Below are positions 42,635 to 50,213 of a stretch of DNA of 64,000 nt, one piece after another. The stretch comes from Planctomycetota bacterium (lineage in GTDB: Bacteria; Planctomycetota; Planctomycetia; Gemmatales; Gemmataceae): NCBI GenBank assembly GCA_021781415.1, contig JAJXWW010000025.1:1-64000 (forward strand), in the 5' to 3' direction. Position 1 is the first letter of the stretch, and each line of letters begins with the position of its first letter. The position numbers and the translations under genes are program-made. The notes beneath the pieces were generated by a model. The model did no database searches. It was not told where the DNA came from and saw only the letters and a list, made by a program, of their open reading frames with translations.

Positions 42635-42682
42635 TTAGCCGATTTCCCGCCGGGATAATTCGTGCGGATCGATGTAGAACAT
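42635..42682 (-). pseudogene. 5' remnant of a second TatD-like gene
   Basis: The minus strand reads MFYIDPHELSRREIG and stops. It carries GAGG eight bases before the ATG, and the first seven residues copy the FYIDPH start of the TatD gene at 38983-39846. DNA matches in 16 of 18 bases over TTCTACATCGA and the following bases. It looks like the first codons and ribosome site of a related gene cut off where the TIR-like cassette begins. Confidence 0.4.
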
Positions 42683-42785
42683 GGCTGATTCCTCAAGGTT
42701 GGTGTGCTTACCAATCAGCATACCGCATCCGGAGGACGATGGCACTCGTTTTTGGGTTTGGTCGCGGGTGCCTAGTTGCAAGTGC

Positions 42786-42825
42786 TAACGCAATAGATTG
42801 CGTTAACGCAATGGATTGCTATAAT
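42786..42825 (+). promoter_or_regulatory. Promoter with tandem operator-like repeats of the TA pair
   Basis: TTGCGT (42798-42803) and TATAAT (42820-42825) are spaced by 16 bp. The 16-bp sequence TAACGCAATAGATTGC repeats with one change at 42804-42819, an 18-bp period, and each copy holds the palindrome GCAAT-n-GATTGC. Repeats overlap the -35 and the spacer, as expected for an operator bound by the XRE-type antitoxin that follows. Confidence 0.7.
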
Positions 42826-42851
42826 GACTCGACGTGCGGGAGGAAGCAACC

Positions 42852-43100
42852 GTGTGGCAACAAATCATCTGGAATGATGAACCGGACGGCAACATCGCGC
42901 ACATCGAAGAGCATGGTCTGACAGTTGACGATGTCGAGCATGTATTGGCCAACCCTGACAGCAACAGTGTCAGCCGGTCGTCGGGCCTGCCGTGCGTTTT
43001 CGGCACTACTCCCGATGGCAGGTACATTCTCGTCGTCTACGAAGCTGTTGACGCGGACACAATCTACCCCGTTACCGCTTACGAAGTTCCCGAACCCTGA
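42852..43100 (+). CDS. BrnT/DUF4258-like small toxin
   Basis: 82 aa from the GTG at 42852, chosen because GGAGG lies eight bases upstream; a GTG 18 bp upstream is nearer the -10 and less likely. The pattern IIWNDEPDGNIAHIEEHGLT, then VDDVEHVLANP, and late strands GRYILVVYEAVDADTIYPVT resemble BrnT or DUF4258-type RelE-like RNase toxins. Acidic and basic active-site residues cannot be assigned with confidence. The second gene encodes an XRE protein, 19 bp downstream. Confidence 0.65.
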   Translation: MWQQIIWNDEPDGNIAHIEEHGLTVDDVEHVLANPDSNSVSRSSGLPCVFGTTPDGRYILVVYEAVDADTIYPVTAYEVPEP

Positions 43101-43119
43101 CGCGAGTGGAGGATGGCTT

Positions 43120-43449
43120 ATGACAGAGAAGAAGTTCAAACGAATCGTTCGCCCGGCCACCGCCGAAGAACGCGAGCGCCATGCAGCCTTTCGGGAAGCA
43201 ATCGCGCAGGAATTCCCACCTGCCCAGGGTGGCGGGTACCCCGAAGCACCTCCTGGCATCCCCGCCCGGATTCGCCAGGCAAGGGAAGCCCGCGGTTTGA
43301 CCTGGTACGCCCTCGCCAAGCTCGCCGGGATTCCGAACGCCAACACCGTCCGCGACATCGAATCTGGACGAGATGCGCAATTATCCACGGTACAGGCCGT
43401 GGCCCACGCGCTTGGATTGCGTCTGGATTTGAAAGAAGAGAAGGTATAA
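43120..43449 (+). CDS. XRE-family HTH antitoxin
   Basis: 109 aa from the ATG at 43120, with GGAGG just before it (43108-43112). The N-terminus is charged (TEKKFKRIVRPATAEERERH). Residues 50-105 are a helix-turn-helix: PARIRQAREARGLTWYALAK, LAGIPNANTVRDIESGRDAQ and LSTVQAVAHALGLRLDL. It most likely neutralises the small toxin and represses the promoter at 42786-42825, where palindromic repeats are present. Confidence 0.75.
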   Translation: MTEKKFKRIVRPATAEERERHAAFREAIAQEFPPAQGGGYPEAPPGIPARIRQAREARGLTWYALAKLAGIPNANTVRDIESGRDAQLSTVQAVAHALGLRLDLKEEKV

Positions 43450-43572
43450 ACGATAGACGAGTCTGCACCTAGCGGAATCTCGCCTTCCGCCACTCCGAAG
43501 GGTTCCGCCCGGCAGATCCCACGCCGGTTCGCCTTTCCGTCACTCCTTCACTCAAACAATCCGGACGCTGGT
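43450..43572. other. Spacer after the TA pair
   Basis: No gene or clear terminator. A weak stem GCGGAA-N7-TTCCGC at about 43473 could end the TA transcript. The region then runs into the inverted-repeat unit at 43573. Confidence 0.35.
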
Positions 43573-43672
43573 CAGGGCAGTTTAATTGTCCGATTTTCTG
43601 TAAAGGGAGGCAATTTGGGTGCCTACCCAAGTTCCCCTCGTTGAGGAAGACAGCGAGAATTAAACTGCCCTG
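43573..43672. repeat. 100-bp unit with 15-bp inverted repeats
   Basis: CAGGGCAGTTTAATT (43573-43587) and its exact complement (43658-43672) enclose 70 bp without a gene. The size is like the unit at 37616-37716, though the arms differ. It is a possible miniature element. Confidence 0.65.
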
Positions 43673-43701
43673 CGTCGATAGAATGAATCGCAGAACAGCT
43701 A

Positions 43702-43730
43702 TTGACACCGTAGAGCCGCTCGGATACTAT
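43702..43730 (+). promoter_or_regulatory. Sigma-70-type promoter upstream of csrA
   Basis: TTGACA (43702-43707), a 17-bp spacer and TACTAT (43725-43730) make a near-consensus promoter. A terminator follows only about 35 bases after the expected start at 43737, so most transcripts may end before csrA. Confidence 0.7.
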
Positions 43731-43771
43731 ACAAACTATGCCCAAAATAACTTTCGTCAGCAGGCTAAGAC

Positions 43772-43809
43772 AGCCTCTTCCGTGACTCCGTTCGGAAGAG
43801 GCTTTTTTT
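43772..43809 (+). terminator. Intrinsic terminator in the csrA leader
   Basis: AGCCTCTTCCG (43772-43782) and CGGAAGAGGCT (43793-43803) form an 11-bp perfect stem around TGACTCCGTT, followed by six Ts. It lies between the promoter at 43702 and csrA at 43917, so it acts either as an attenuator or as the end of a 70-nt RNA. Confidence 0.85.
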
Positions 43810-43916
43810 GTCCCTTCGCCCTTCACGGAGTCTTGGTTCCTCTGAGGCGAACCATTTCTGCCTCCTGGATACCACAATGGGAAAACAGCGCGACACTCTT
43901 GCATGGAGGTGTGAAA

Positions 43917-44156
43917 ATGCTCGTTCTCACAAGAAGGCCCGGCGAACAGATCGTGATCGACGGCGACATTCGTTTGACGGTGATTTCGATCAAAGGCGAT
44001 CGCGTCCGCCTCGGCATCGACGCGCCGGCGTCGGTGGTTGTGGATCGCCAAGAAGTCCATGAGGAGCGGAAGCGAAGCGAGGAAGCGAAACTGCGACCCT
44101 GCCATATTATCGAATCCGAATTTCTCGAGCGCAGCGTTCCCGTTGAACTGCGCTGA
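43917..44156 (+). CDS. csrA: Carbon storage regulator CsrA
   Basis: 79 aa, longer than the 61-aa E. coli protein because of a C-terminal tail. MLVLTRRPGEQIVIDGDIRL followed by TVISIKGDRVRLGIDAPASV and VVDRQEVHEE is the complete RNA-binding fold. CsrA binds GGA motifs in mRNA leaders and controls translation. The ribosome site GGAGG (43905-43909) sits before the ATG, and further GGA motifs lie in the leader (for example GGATACC), which allows self-repression. The last 50 bp overlap the end of the convergent membrane protein gene. Confidence 0.9.
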   Translation: MLVLTRRPGEQIVIDGDIRLTVISIKGDRVRLGIDAPASVVVDRQEVHEERKRSEEAKLRPCHIIESEFLERSVPVELR

Positions 44157-45723
44157 TCTCTCGGCCTTCCTTCCTTTTGCGGACGAACAGGCGTGCCACG
44201 GCATCCTCGTGGACGAGCTCGAACCGCTCGTCCATAGCTAATACGTTGCCGAGCGGGCTGCCGAGATCGGCAAACACGAGATTGGCCGCGAGAAGATCGG
44301 GGTCGTCACGCCAACCCGGTCCAGCGGCCCAGGTGTTGCCGATCCGCAAAATGCGTTCGTCGCCGTGCAGATTGGTCCGACCATCGAGAACAACCGGATG
44401 TTGTGGCAGACTCCAGATGAGAAAACCGCCCCAGTTGAAATCGTTGAAGATCGGCCCGATGTAACCGCGCTCGACCACAATTGCCGCCGACTCGACGGGA
44501 TACACCTTCGCAACGGTTCGGCGCAAGTTCTCGCTTGAGAGATCGCGCTGCCATGCTAGGCCGAGCGTCACCGCCAGCAGAATTCCCGCCGTAGCCACCC
44601 GCCTCGATAAGCGAAGCCGCATCGAAGAGTGATCGAGCTGCCCTCCGCGCAACGATCCAACCGATGCTTTCGCCAAGATCAGCGCGGCGGCGACGACGAG
44701 AAACCAAAGATCGCGCCGCGCGCGGAAGGCGAGAACTCCCGCGCCGGCGAGTAGCAAGAGATCGAAACTACTGGCGCGCCGCTGTCGTCCGAGGACGAAC
44801 GCAGCCGCCGCGCCGAGGAGCAAGACCACCCAGTCCGGCATTTCGCGGAACTCCATGGCACGCAACTCGTTGATGCAGCGAAATGGTCCGGGCTGGGTGG
44901 CATATTCCCAGACCACGCCATAGAGTCGAACGTGATACGGGTTCATCGAGGTGGCGGCAAAACAAAGCCCGGTCAGCGCGATGGTTCGTCTCTCGCTCTC
45001 CCAAAACGGCCGGCGCGTTCGAGCCGAGGGGAGATGAAGCACCTTCGCGTCGAGCCACGGAGCCACGCACGCTAAACCCAACAATAGGAAGCCGTAGACG
45101 AATTGAATGTGCAGATTGGCCCACAAGGCAAAAACGAGGGGCAGCAACCACATTGCGCGCGCCGACGGTAGCTCGCGCATCGTGAGGACGGTATCGAGGG
45201 TCAAGATCGTGAAGCATAGAGTGAAAAGCCACGGTCGTTCCGAGAAAAGGGGCGTCATGGCCAGGGAGGCGATGGCCGTTAATCCGAGGGCGACATAAAA
45301 GTTCGCTACCCGCCGATGGATTAGCCGATGCAAAACGGCGACCACGGCCAGCGACATTGCCGCGCGATAGATTACGATCCCCGCCAAGCCGAACGCCTCG
45401 TACAGTCCGTATACCAGCACCTCGTACAGCCAGCTGTAGGCGATCCAAGCCTTCTCCGCGCCGTGGATCGAAAACGGATCGGTCGTCGGCACGGCGCGAT
45501 GTTCGCAAATCCATTGCCCGACGCGGAGATGCCACCAGATGTCGGGGTCCAGAATGGGATCGGCAACGGGGCGCACGGTGGCGAGGAGTGGAATGGCATA
45601 GACGGCGGCAAGAAGAAACGCCGGTACCAAAATGGCCTCGCTTCGCGCCGAAGATTCGAGAGCATGTGAAGGCTCATAGGGCGTCGCCAAAGCAGAGGGC
45701 ACTCGCGTCGAAGAAGCGAACAT
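44107..45723 (-). CDS. Polytopic membrane protein, GT-C-like
   Basis: 538 aa with about ten hydrophobic helices (for example LGLTAIASLAMTPLFSERPW and VVLLLGAAAAFVLGR). An early acidic loop (DPILDPDIWWHLRVGQWICE) is typical of GT-C-fold and related planctomycete membrane proteins. A large soluble C-terminal region (DFNWGGFLIWSLPQHPVVLD, then GRTNLHGDERILR) follows. The substrate is unknown. The gene ends inside the csrA coding region on the opposite strand (44107-44156), so the two converge. The ATG at 45723 has no strong ribosome site, and a later start is possible. Confidence 0.65.
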   Translation of the reverse strand: MFASSTRVPSALATPYEPSHALESSARSEAILVPAFLLAAVYAIPLLATVRPVADPILDPDIWWHLRVGQWICEHRAVPTTDPFSIHGAEKAWIAYSWLYEVLVYGLYEAFGLAGIVIYRAAMSLAVVAVLHRLIHRRVANFYVALGLTAIASLAMTPLFSERPWLFTLCFTILTLDTVLTMRELPSARAMWLLPLVFALWANLHIQFVYGFLLLGLACVAPWLDAKVLHLPSARTRRPFWESERRTIALTGLCFAATSMNPYHVRLYGVVWEYATQPGPFRCINELRAMEFREMPDWVVLLLGAAAAFVLGRQRRASSFDLLLLAGAGVLAFRARRDLWFLVVAAALILAKASVGSLRGGQLDHSSMRLRLSRRVATAGILLAVTLGLAWQRDLSSENLRRTVAKVYPVESAAIVVERGYIGPIFNDFNWGGFLIWSLPQHPVVLDGRTNLHGDERILRIGNTWAAGPGWRDDPDLLAANLVFADLGSPLGNVLAMDERFELVHEDAVARLFVRKRKEGREISAVQRERCAREIRIR

Positions 45724-45806
45724 CCGCGTCAGATCTCCTCATGCGGCGCGGTCGGCGCGCAGTTTCAGGGTCTCGAAGCACCACGAGAAAAGGATAGGTC
45801 ACGGAG

Positions 45807-46883
45807 TTACCTCGGACAAACGGAGCGATGTTCGCTTTGGGAGCGGTAGATGGATTCGACCAAGGCTACGACCTTGCGCCCGTCCTCCCCCGTCACGAAC
45901 GGAGGTCGCTCTTCGTGGACGGCGCGCAAGAAGTCGCGGATTTGCAGCGCGTGGTAGTGCGTGGTAGCGTTGACCTTCTGAAAGCGAGCGCGGTCTTCGG
46001 CTTGAAACTCGGCTAAGAGATGTTCTTCTTCGGGGATAGTCCACAAGTGGTTCAACGGCGGCTCGGCAATCTCTGACACGCCGGCAATGAAGGTGGGACC
46101 GCGATCGGTTTCGACGCCGACCGACGCGCCGTTGGAACCGTGAACGTGAACGCGCGACCATAGACCCGGACGCTGGGATACGCTGGCAACGATGGAGCCG
46201 AGCGCGCCGCTTTTGAATCGAAGGATTGCCAGGGCGGTATCCTCGACTTCGATGTACGGATGATTCAGGTTGCCCCACAGGCCGCTCACTTCTTCAATGT
46301 CGCCCATGAACCACTGGATCAGATCGAGCATATGAGGCGATTGATTGACGAGAACTCCGCCTCCCTCCGTGTCCCATCGGCCGCGCCACGGATCGGATTG
46401 ATAGTACGCGCGGTCGCGCCAGCTGAACATCTCGAAGACGCAGAGGACGGGTCTGCCAATTTTCCCGGCGTCGAGCGCGTCCTTCACGCGCCGCACCGGC
46501 TCGTAGAAGCGACGCTGGCTGATGACTCCCACGCGCGCCCCGCCCCTTTGTGCCGCGGCCAACATGGCGTCGCAGTCCGCGAGATTCGCCGCCATCGGCT
46601 TCTCGATGAGAACGTGAACCCCTCGTTCGGCGGCCAAGATCGCCGGGCTTGCGTGCAAGGGATGCGGCGTACAGATCAAAACGGCTTGCGGCTTGGCCTC
46701 GCGCAGTAGGGCATGGAGATCATCGAAAGCAGGAACATTGAAGCGAGCGGCAAATAGCGAAGCGCGATCGGCGTTGGCATCGCAGACGCCGACGAACTGC
46801 GACTCCGCCAGACTCGATAGCGCGGCCGCATGGATTTGCCCGACTTTACCACAACCGATTAAGGCGGTACGGATCGCTGCCAT
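45807..46883 (-). CDS. Gfo/Idh/MocA-family oxidoreductase
   Basis: 358 aa. The Rossmann motif is RTALIGCGKVGQIHAAAL, with AVLICTPHPLHASPAILA and the conserved EKP in HVLIEKPMAANLADCDAM. A C-terminal alpha/beta domain with GGGVLVNQSPHMLDLIQWFM follows, whose histidine is a usual catalytic residue. It should oxidise or reduce a sugar or sugar-like compound with NAD(P). GAGGAAGTTC precedes the ATG at 46883. The neighbouring membrane protein gene is 83 bp downstream. The substrate is unknown. Confidence 0.85.
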   Translation of the reverse strand: MAAIRTALIGCGKVGQIHAAALSSLAESQFVGVCDANADRASLFAARFNVPAFDDLHALLREAKPQAVLICTPHPLHASPAILAAERGVHVLIEKPMAANLADCDAMLAAAQRGGARVGVISQRRFYEPVRRVKDALDAGKIGRPVLCVFEMFSWRDRAYYQSDPWRGRWDTEGGGVLVNQSPHMLDLIQWFMGDIEEVSGLWGNLNHPYIEVEDTALAILRFKSGALGSIVASVSQRPGLWSRVHVHGSNGASVGVETDRGPTFIAGVSEIAEPPLNHLWTIPEEEHLLAEFQAEDRARFQKVNATTHYHALQIRDFLRAVHEERPPFVTGEDGRKVVALVESIYRSQSEHRSVCPR

Positions 46884-47137
46884 GAACTTCCTCGAAACGG
46901 ACTCTTCGTCGATTTTCGGGACATGAACGAACTTCTTTCATCCTATGAAATCGCTCTTCTGGTAGGCAGGCAGTGTTCAAAGATCGGGCAGCCCCTTCGG
47001 CCATTCCAGAAGGTGATTTCCATAACATGCTGATTTGATACTGGTTAGGACGTATTCTCACAAAAGCCCTCGAACGGCACTGGCTTTGCTTAACCTAATG
47101 CAGTTGTCTCGCGGCCTTCTTTACAGGACTCCCAGTC
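46884..47137. other. Intergenic region, nothing recognised
   Basis: This 254-bp gap between divergent genes probably holds the promoters of the Gfo/Idh/MocA gene and of the small plus-strand gene, but no clear box was found. Confidence 0.3.
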
Positions 47138-47362
47138 ATGCTGGACATTTACGATCCATCGGTTGGCGGTGAGGATTCTTGTGGACTTCCCCATGAAACG
47201 GAAGTCGTCGAGCTACCCATTTTACTGCCGGGATGGCAGGCAACGAAGTTGGAAACGGTCGCCCATCAGCGCGGCCTCACGGCTGCCGCGATGGTGCGCA
47301 ATGTGCTACGCGATTTCTTAACCGTGACGCCGAGTCCCTCGTGCGTCTCAACGGTGCGATAA
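47138..47362 (+). CDS. Small ribbon-helix-helix-like protein
   Basis: 74 aa. The frame reads VVELPILLPGWQATKLETVA followed by HQRGLTAAAMVRNVLRDFLT, a strand and two helices of the kind found in ribbon-helix-helix regulators or antitoxins. The N-terminal 25 residues (MLDIYDPSVGGEDSCGLP) are acidic and probably disordered. The short C-terminal tail (VTPSPSCVSTVR) may be chance. No toxin partner is adjacent: the next plus-strand gene is far away and the following gene is on the other strand. Low certainty. Confidence 0.45.
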   Translation: MLDIYDPSVGGEDSCGLPHETEVVELPILLPGWQATKLETVAHQRGLTAAAMVRNVLRDFLTVTPSPSCVSTVR

Positions 47363-47432
47363 CAGGCAACTCCCTTGACCCGTTCGCGGCCCTTTCGGTG
47401 CCGGCACCATCGGAAGGGTTCGCAACGGGGTT

Positions 47433-48362
47433 TCACTTTCGCTGTAGCCAATCTCGTTGTCGTTTGAGGACGGCCAGGGTTCCGTCATCGAGAGGCGATG
47501 GGCAGCACGTTGCCGCCGCAATTTCTTCCGTCAAGAAGACCACGCTGTCCGGCTCAAAACGAAAAACCCAAACTCCACCCTCCTCGCGCCGACAACTCGC
47601 CAATCGCGCTCCGAACAGCCAGCGCTGGGGAGGATCGAGAGGGACTTGTTGCAGCAAGGGCAAATCGTCGAGCGCGATGCGGACCTCAACGTCGTTCACC
47701 CGCACAACGTAACCCCCCAACGCCGGCCCTCCGCGTCCCTCGCGCCTCAACACATCGTCGAAAATCACGCTTCGACCGCGATAATCTTCAAACTTGGCCT
47801 GCCATTCTCGGTCGTTCCGTTGTTGCATCGCTTGGCGAACGATCTCTTCCAGAGGCAAATCGAGGAGACGCGCCAACAGATCGCACTCTTGCCGGAGAGT
47901 CTGCAAAAGCGACAGATCCGAAGGGCCGAGCGCTTGGTCGCGGCGTTCGTGGTTGGCGAGGGAGGCGTTCAAGTCTTGGAGAGCGAGATGGACGTTGCCG
48001 TCGCGCAGTTCGTGTCGTCCCGATTCCCAGAGCGTGATACTCGATCGGTCGTCGGCGGTATCATACCGGACTTTGCCGTTGTGGCGCAGAAAGGGTCGGG
48101 CGAAGAAAAAGACCGTGCCCATAGCGAGTACGCTGCCGATGGCAACGATGAGGAGCAGCCGACTCAGTTTCAAGAAGCGGATCGGCTTCGTGGGGTTGGA
48201 AGGTGGGGCGCGCCAAGGACTGATTGGGAAGATGAGACGTTTGTGCCCGCACCGAGAACAGGCTACGATTTGATGCGCAACCCGACGTTTGCCCCGCAAT
48301 TCCTGTCCGCAGAGGCAGGTCGTTCGATACTCATCCGAGATTTCTCCGAAGGGATGCGGCAT
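47433..48362 (-). CDS. Zinc-ribbon membrane protein of unknown function
   Basis: 309 aa from the ATG at 48362, which follows AAGGAGAGACG. An N-terminal zinc ribbon (TTCLCGQELRGKRRVAHQIV, then ACSRCGHKRLIFP) with CxC and CxxC is followed by a transmembrane helix (residues 65-85, LLLIVAIGSVLAMGTVFFFA). The rest is a helical then mixed domain with the pattern LLARLLDLPLEEIVRQAMQQ. Many planctomycete proteins combine a zinc ribbon, one helix and a periplasmic domain. Not recognised. No close partner. Confidence 0.6.
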   Translation of the reverse strand: MPHPFGEISDEYRTTCLCGQELRGKRRVAHQIVACSRCGHKRLIFPISPWRAPPSNPTKPIRFLKLSRLLLIVAIGSVLAMGTVFFFARPFLRHNGKVRYDTADDRSSITLWESGRHELRDGNVHLALQDLNASLANHERRDQALGPSDLSLLQTLRQECDLLARLLDLPLEEIVRQAMQQRNDREWQAKFEDYRGRSVIFDDVLRREGRGGPALGGYVVRVNDVEVRIALDDLPLLQQVPLDPPQRWLFGARLASCRREEGGVWVFRFEPDSVVFLTEEIAAATCCPSPLDDGTLAVLKRQRDWLQRK

Positions 48363-48543
48363 CGTCTCTCCTTCCTTCCGCCTCCACGTCATACTCTTTG
48401 CGATATTATACAAGCGCGAGCGAAACATTACAGATCGGCAATGAGGTTGACTCAAGAACTCGCGTCATCGTTCGATTGTCCATAAAATACACAAGGGGAC
48501 GAGGGGACCGACGACTCATGCGAACGAGCGAATGGAGAGTAGC

Positions 48544-49734
48544 ATGTCCAAGACGCGCGCAGGCTTCGGCGAAAAAATGGCTCTTCTTGTGGTGGCGATG
48601 GCGCTGACGATCCCGTTTCGGACGGCGCGGGCGGAGGATAAGGAGCCGCCGCGCGAATGGATCGAGAAGGCGACCGGGCATCGCGTCGTCCGTCTGTCGC
48701 AAGAGGGCGGCACGTCGAGCTTCTATTTCCACCAAAACGGCTTCACGGCCAAGGGCGATAAACTCGTCGTCGGCACGCGCGGCGGACTCGCCGTTCTCGA
48801 CTGGAAAACGCGCGCGCTGAAGCCGTTGGTCGAAGGCCGTGCCGGAGCAACCGTGGTCGGAAAGAAGACGAGACAGGTGTTTTATATCTCCGATGGCGCG
48901 GTGAAGGCGACGAATCTCGATACGGGCAAGACGCGCAAAATCGTCGAACTGCCGGCGGAGATGCGCGGCGGCTCCGGGTTGGCCGTCAATGCCGACGAGA
49001 CGCTGCTGGGCGGCAGTTACGTCGAGCGCGGCCAACGACCGCCGGCGCGAACGGGGCGCGGCTTGGAAGCGCGCTGGGCCGCCCATCTGCCCATGCGCCT
49101 GTATACCGTGCGCATCGAGGACGGCGACATCAAGACCTTCCACCCCAGCACGGAATGGCTCAATCACGTCCAATTTTCGCCCACCGATCCGGCGCTGATG
49201 ATGTTCTGTCACGAGGGACCGTGGCACAAGGTCGATCGCATCTGGACCATCCACGCCGACGGGTCCGGGCCGCGCAAAATCCACGCGCGCAAGATCGACA
49301 TGGAGATCGCCGGCCACGAGTTCTTCAGCGCCGACGGCAAGACGATCTGGTACGACCTGCAAACGCCCAAGGGCAAGGAGTACTGGCTGGCCGGCTGCGA
49401 CTTGGCGAGCGGCAAAACCACGAAGTATCGAGTCGAACGCGCGGCGTGGTCGGTCCACTTCAACATCGCGCCGGACGGCAAGCGGTTCGCCGGCGATGGC
49501 GGCGGCCCCCGCAGCGTGGCCGCGCCGGGCAACGGACAGTGGATCTATCTCTTTCGACCGCGCGACGGCAAACTGGAAGCCGAGAAGTTGGTCGATCTAG
49601 CGAAGCACGATTATAAATTGGAACCGAACGTGAACTTTTCACCCGACGGAAAATGGATCGTCTTTCGCTCGAACATGCACGGCGCGACGCACGTTTACGC
49701 CGTCGAGATCGATAAGACGAAGGATAAACAATAA
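48544..49734 (+). CDS. Oligogalacturonate lyase (PL22-like), secreted
   Basis: 396 aa from the ATG at 48544, which has GGAG in front. The signal peptide MSKTRAGFGEKMALLVVAMA, then LTIPFRTARA, puts it outside the cytoplasm. The fold is a seven-bladed propeller with repeated strands (GDKLVVGTRGGLAVLDWKTR). The family signature HVQFSPTDPALMMFCHEGPW, then HKVDRIWTI, is clear and holds the manganese-binding histidines. It should cleave short galacturonate chains released from pectin. Unlike cytoplasmic Ogl of enterobacteria it has an export signal, which is common in planctomycetes. Confidence 0.82.
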   Translation: MSKTRAGFGEKMALLVVAMALTIPFRTARAEDKEPPREWIEKATGHRVVRLSQEGGTSSFYFHQNGFTAKGDKLVVGTRGGLAVLDWKTRALKPLVEGRAGATVVGKKTRQVFYISDGAVKATNLDTGKTRKIVELPAEMRGGSGLAVNADETLLGGSYVERGQRPPARTGRGLEARWAAHLPMRLYTVRIEDGDIKTFHPSTEWLNHVQFSPTDPALMMFCHEGPWHKVDRIWTIHADGSGPRKIHARKIDMEIAGHEFFSADGKTIWYDLQTPKGKEYWLAGCDLASGKTTKYRVERAAWSVHFNIAPDGKRFAGDGGGPRSVAAPGNGQWIYLFRPRDGKLEAEKLVDLAKHDYKLEPNVNFSPDGKWIVFRSNMHGATHVYAVEIDKTKDKQ

Positions 49735-49752
49735 TCTTTACCTATTAAAGTG

Positions 49753-49951
49753 GCCCCCATTGCCAACCCGCCATCTCGTCCGCGAGGCGTTGGGGACGCA
49801 AGATTTAACCTTCGGTTGGGGCGGCTGGGCCAAAGCACTGCACGGTCCCGGTCTGGGCATCACGCTCGATCCCGACGCCCTGCAACGAGGAACGCTCCGC
49901 GAAGAATCGCTATTCTCCTGGCCCTTCGAGCTGCCGAGATGTCGTTGGTGA
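49753..49951 (+). pseudogene. C-terminal remnant of an enolase/mandelate-racemase-type gene
   Basis: The plus frame reads LPTRHLVREALGTQDLTFGW, then GPGLGITLDPDALQRGTLRE. It resembles the end of enolase-superfamily sugar-acid dehydratases (HLVRE…GPGLGITLDPD). Only about 60 residues remain, with no start or catalytic lysine and carboxylates. It follows the pectin lyase gene. Low certainty. Confidence 0.4.
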
Positions 49952-50106
49952 TCGGCATCACGAAGGGAAAGATTGGTCTACTCTACATCATCCGGACGAC
50001 TTTTGCCGTGACGCTTGGCCCAAGTCGGCAAAAACTTGGTCGGTGACGTCCGTCGTTGCGCTCGAGTGCTGCTCGGCGAGCGAGGTCGCCAGGGTGAAAA
50101 CTTCCT
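49952..50106. other. Short gene-free stretch before the direct repeat
   Basis: No gene. This is the region between the enolase-like remnant and the 3' end of the SBBP gene. Confidence 0.3.
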
Positions 50107-50213
50107 CTGCCAACGGGTCGTTCCTGAATGCGGAGTTGCTGCATCGACCCATCTCCCGAATTACTACGCACTTTGGACTGCCAACGGGTCGTTCCTGAAT
50201 GCGGAGTTGCTGC
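50107..50213. repeat. 36-bp direct repeat at the SBBP gene end
   Basis: CTGCCAACGGGTCGTTCCTG and the next 16 bases occur at 50107-50142 and 50178-50213, 71 bp apart. One copy encodes the last residues (NSAFRNDPLAVQS) of the SBBP protein; the other lies after its stop in another frame. It looks like a recent tandem duplication. Confidence 0.8.
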
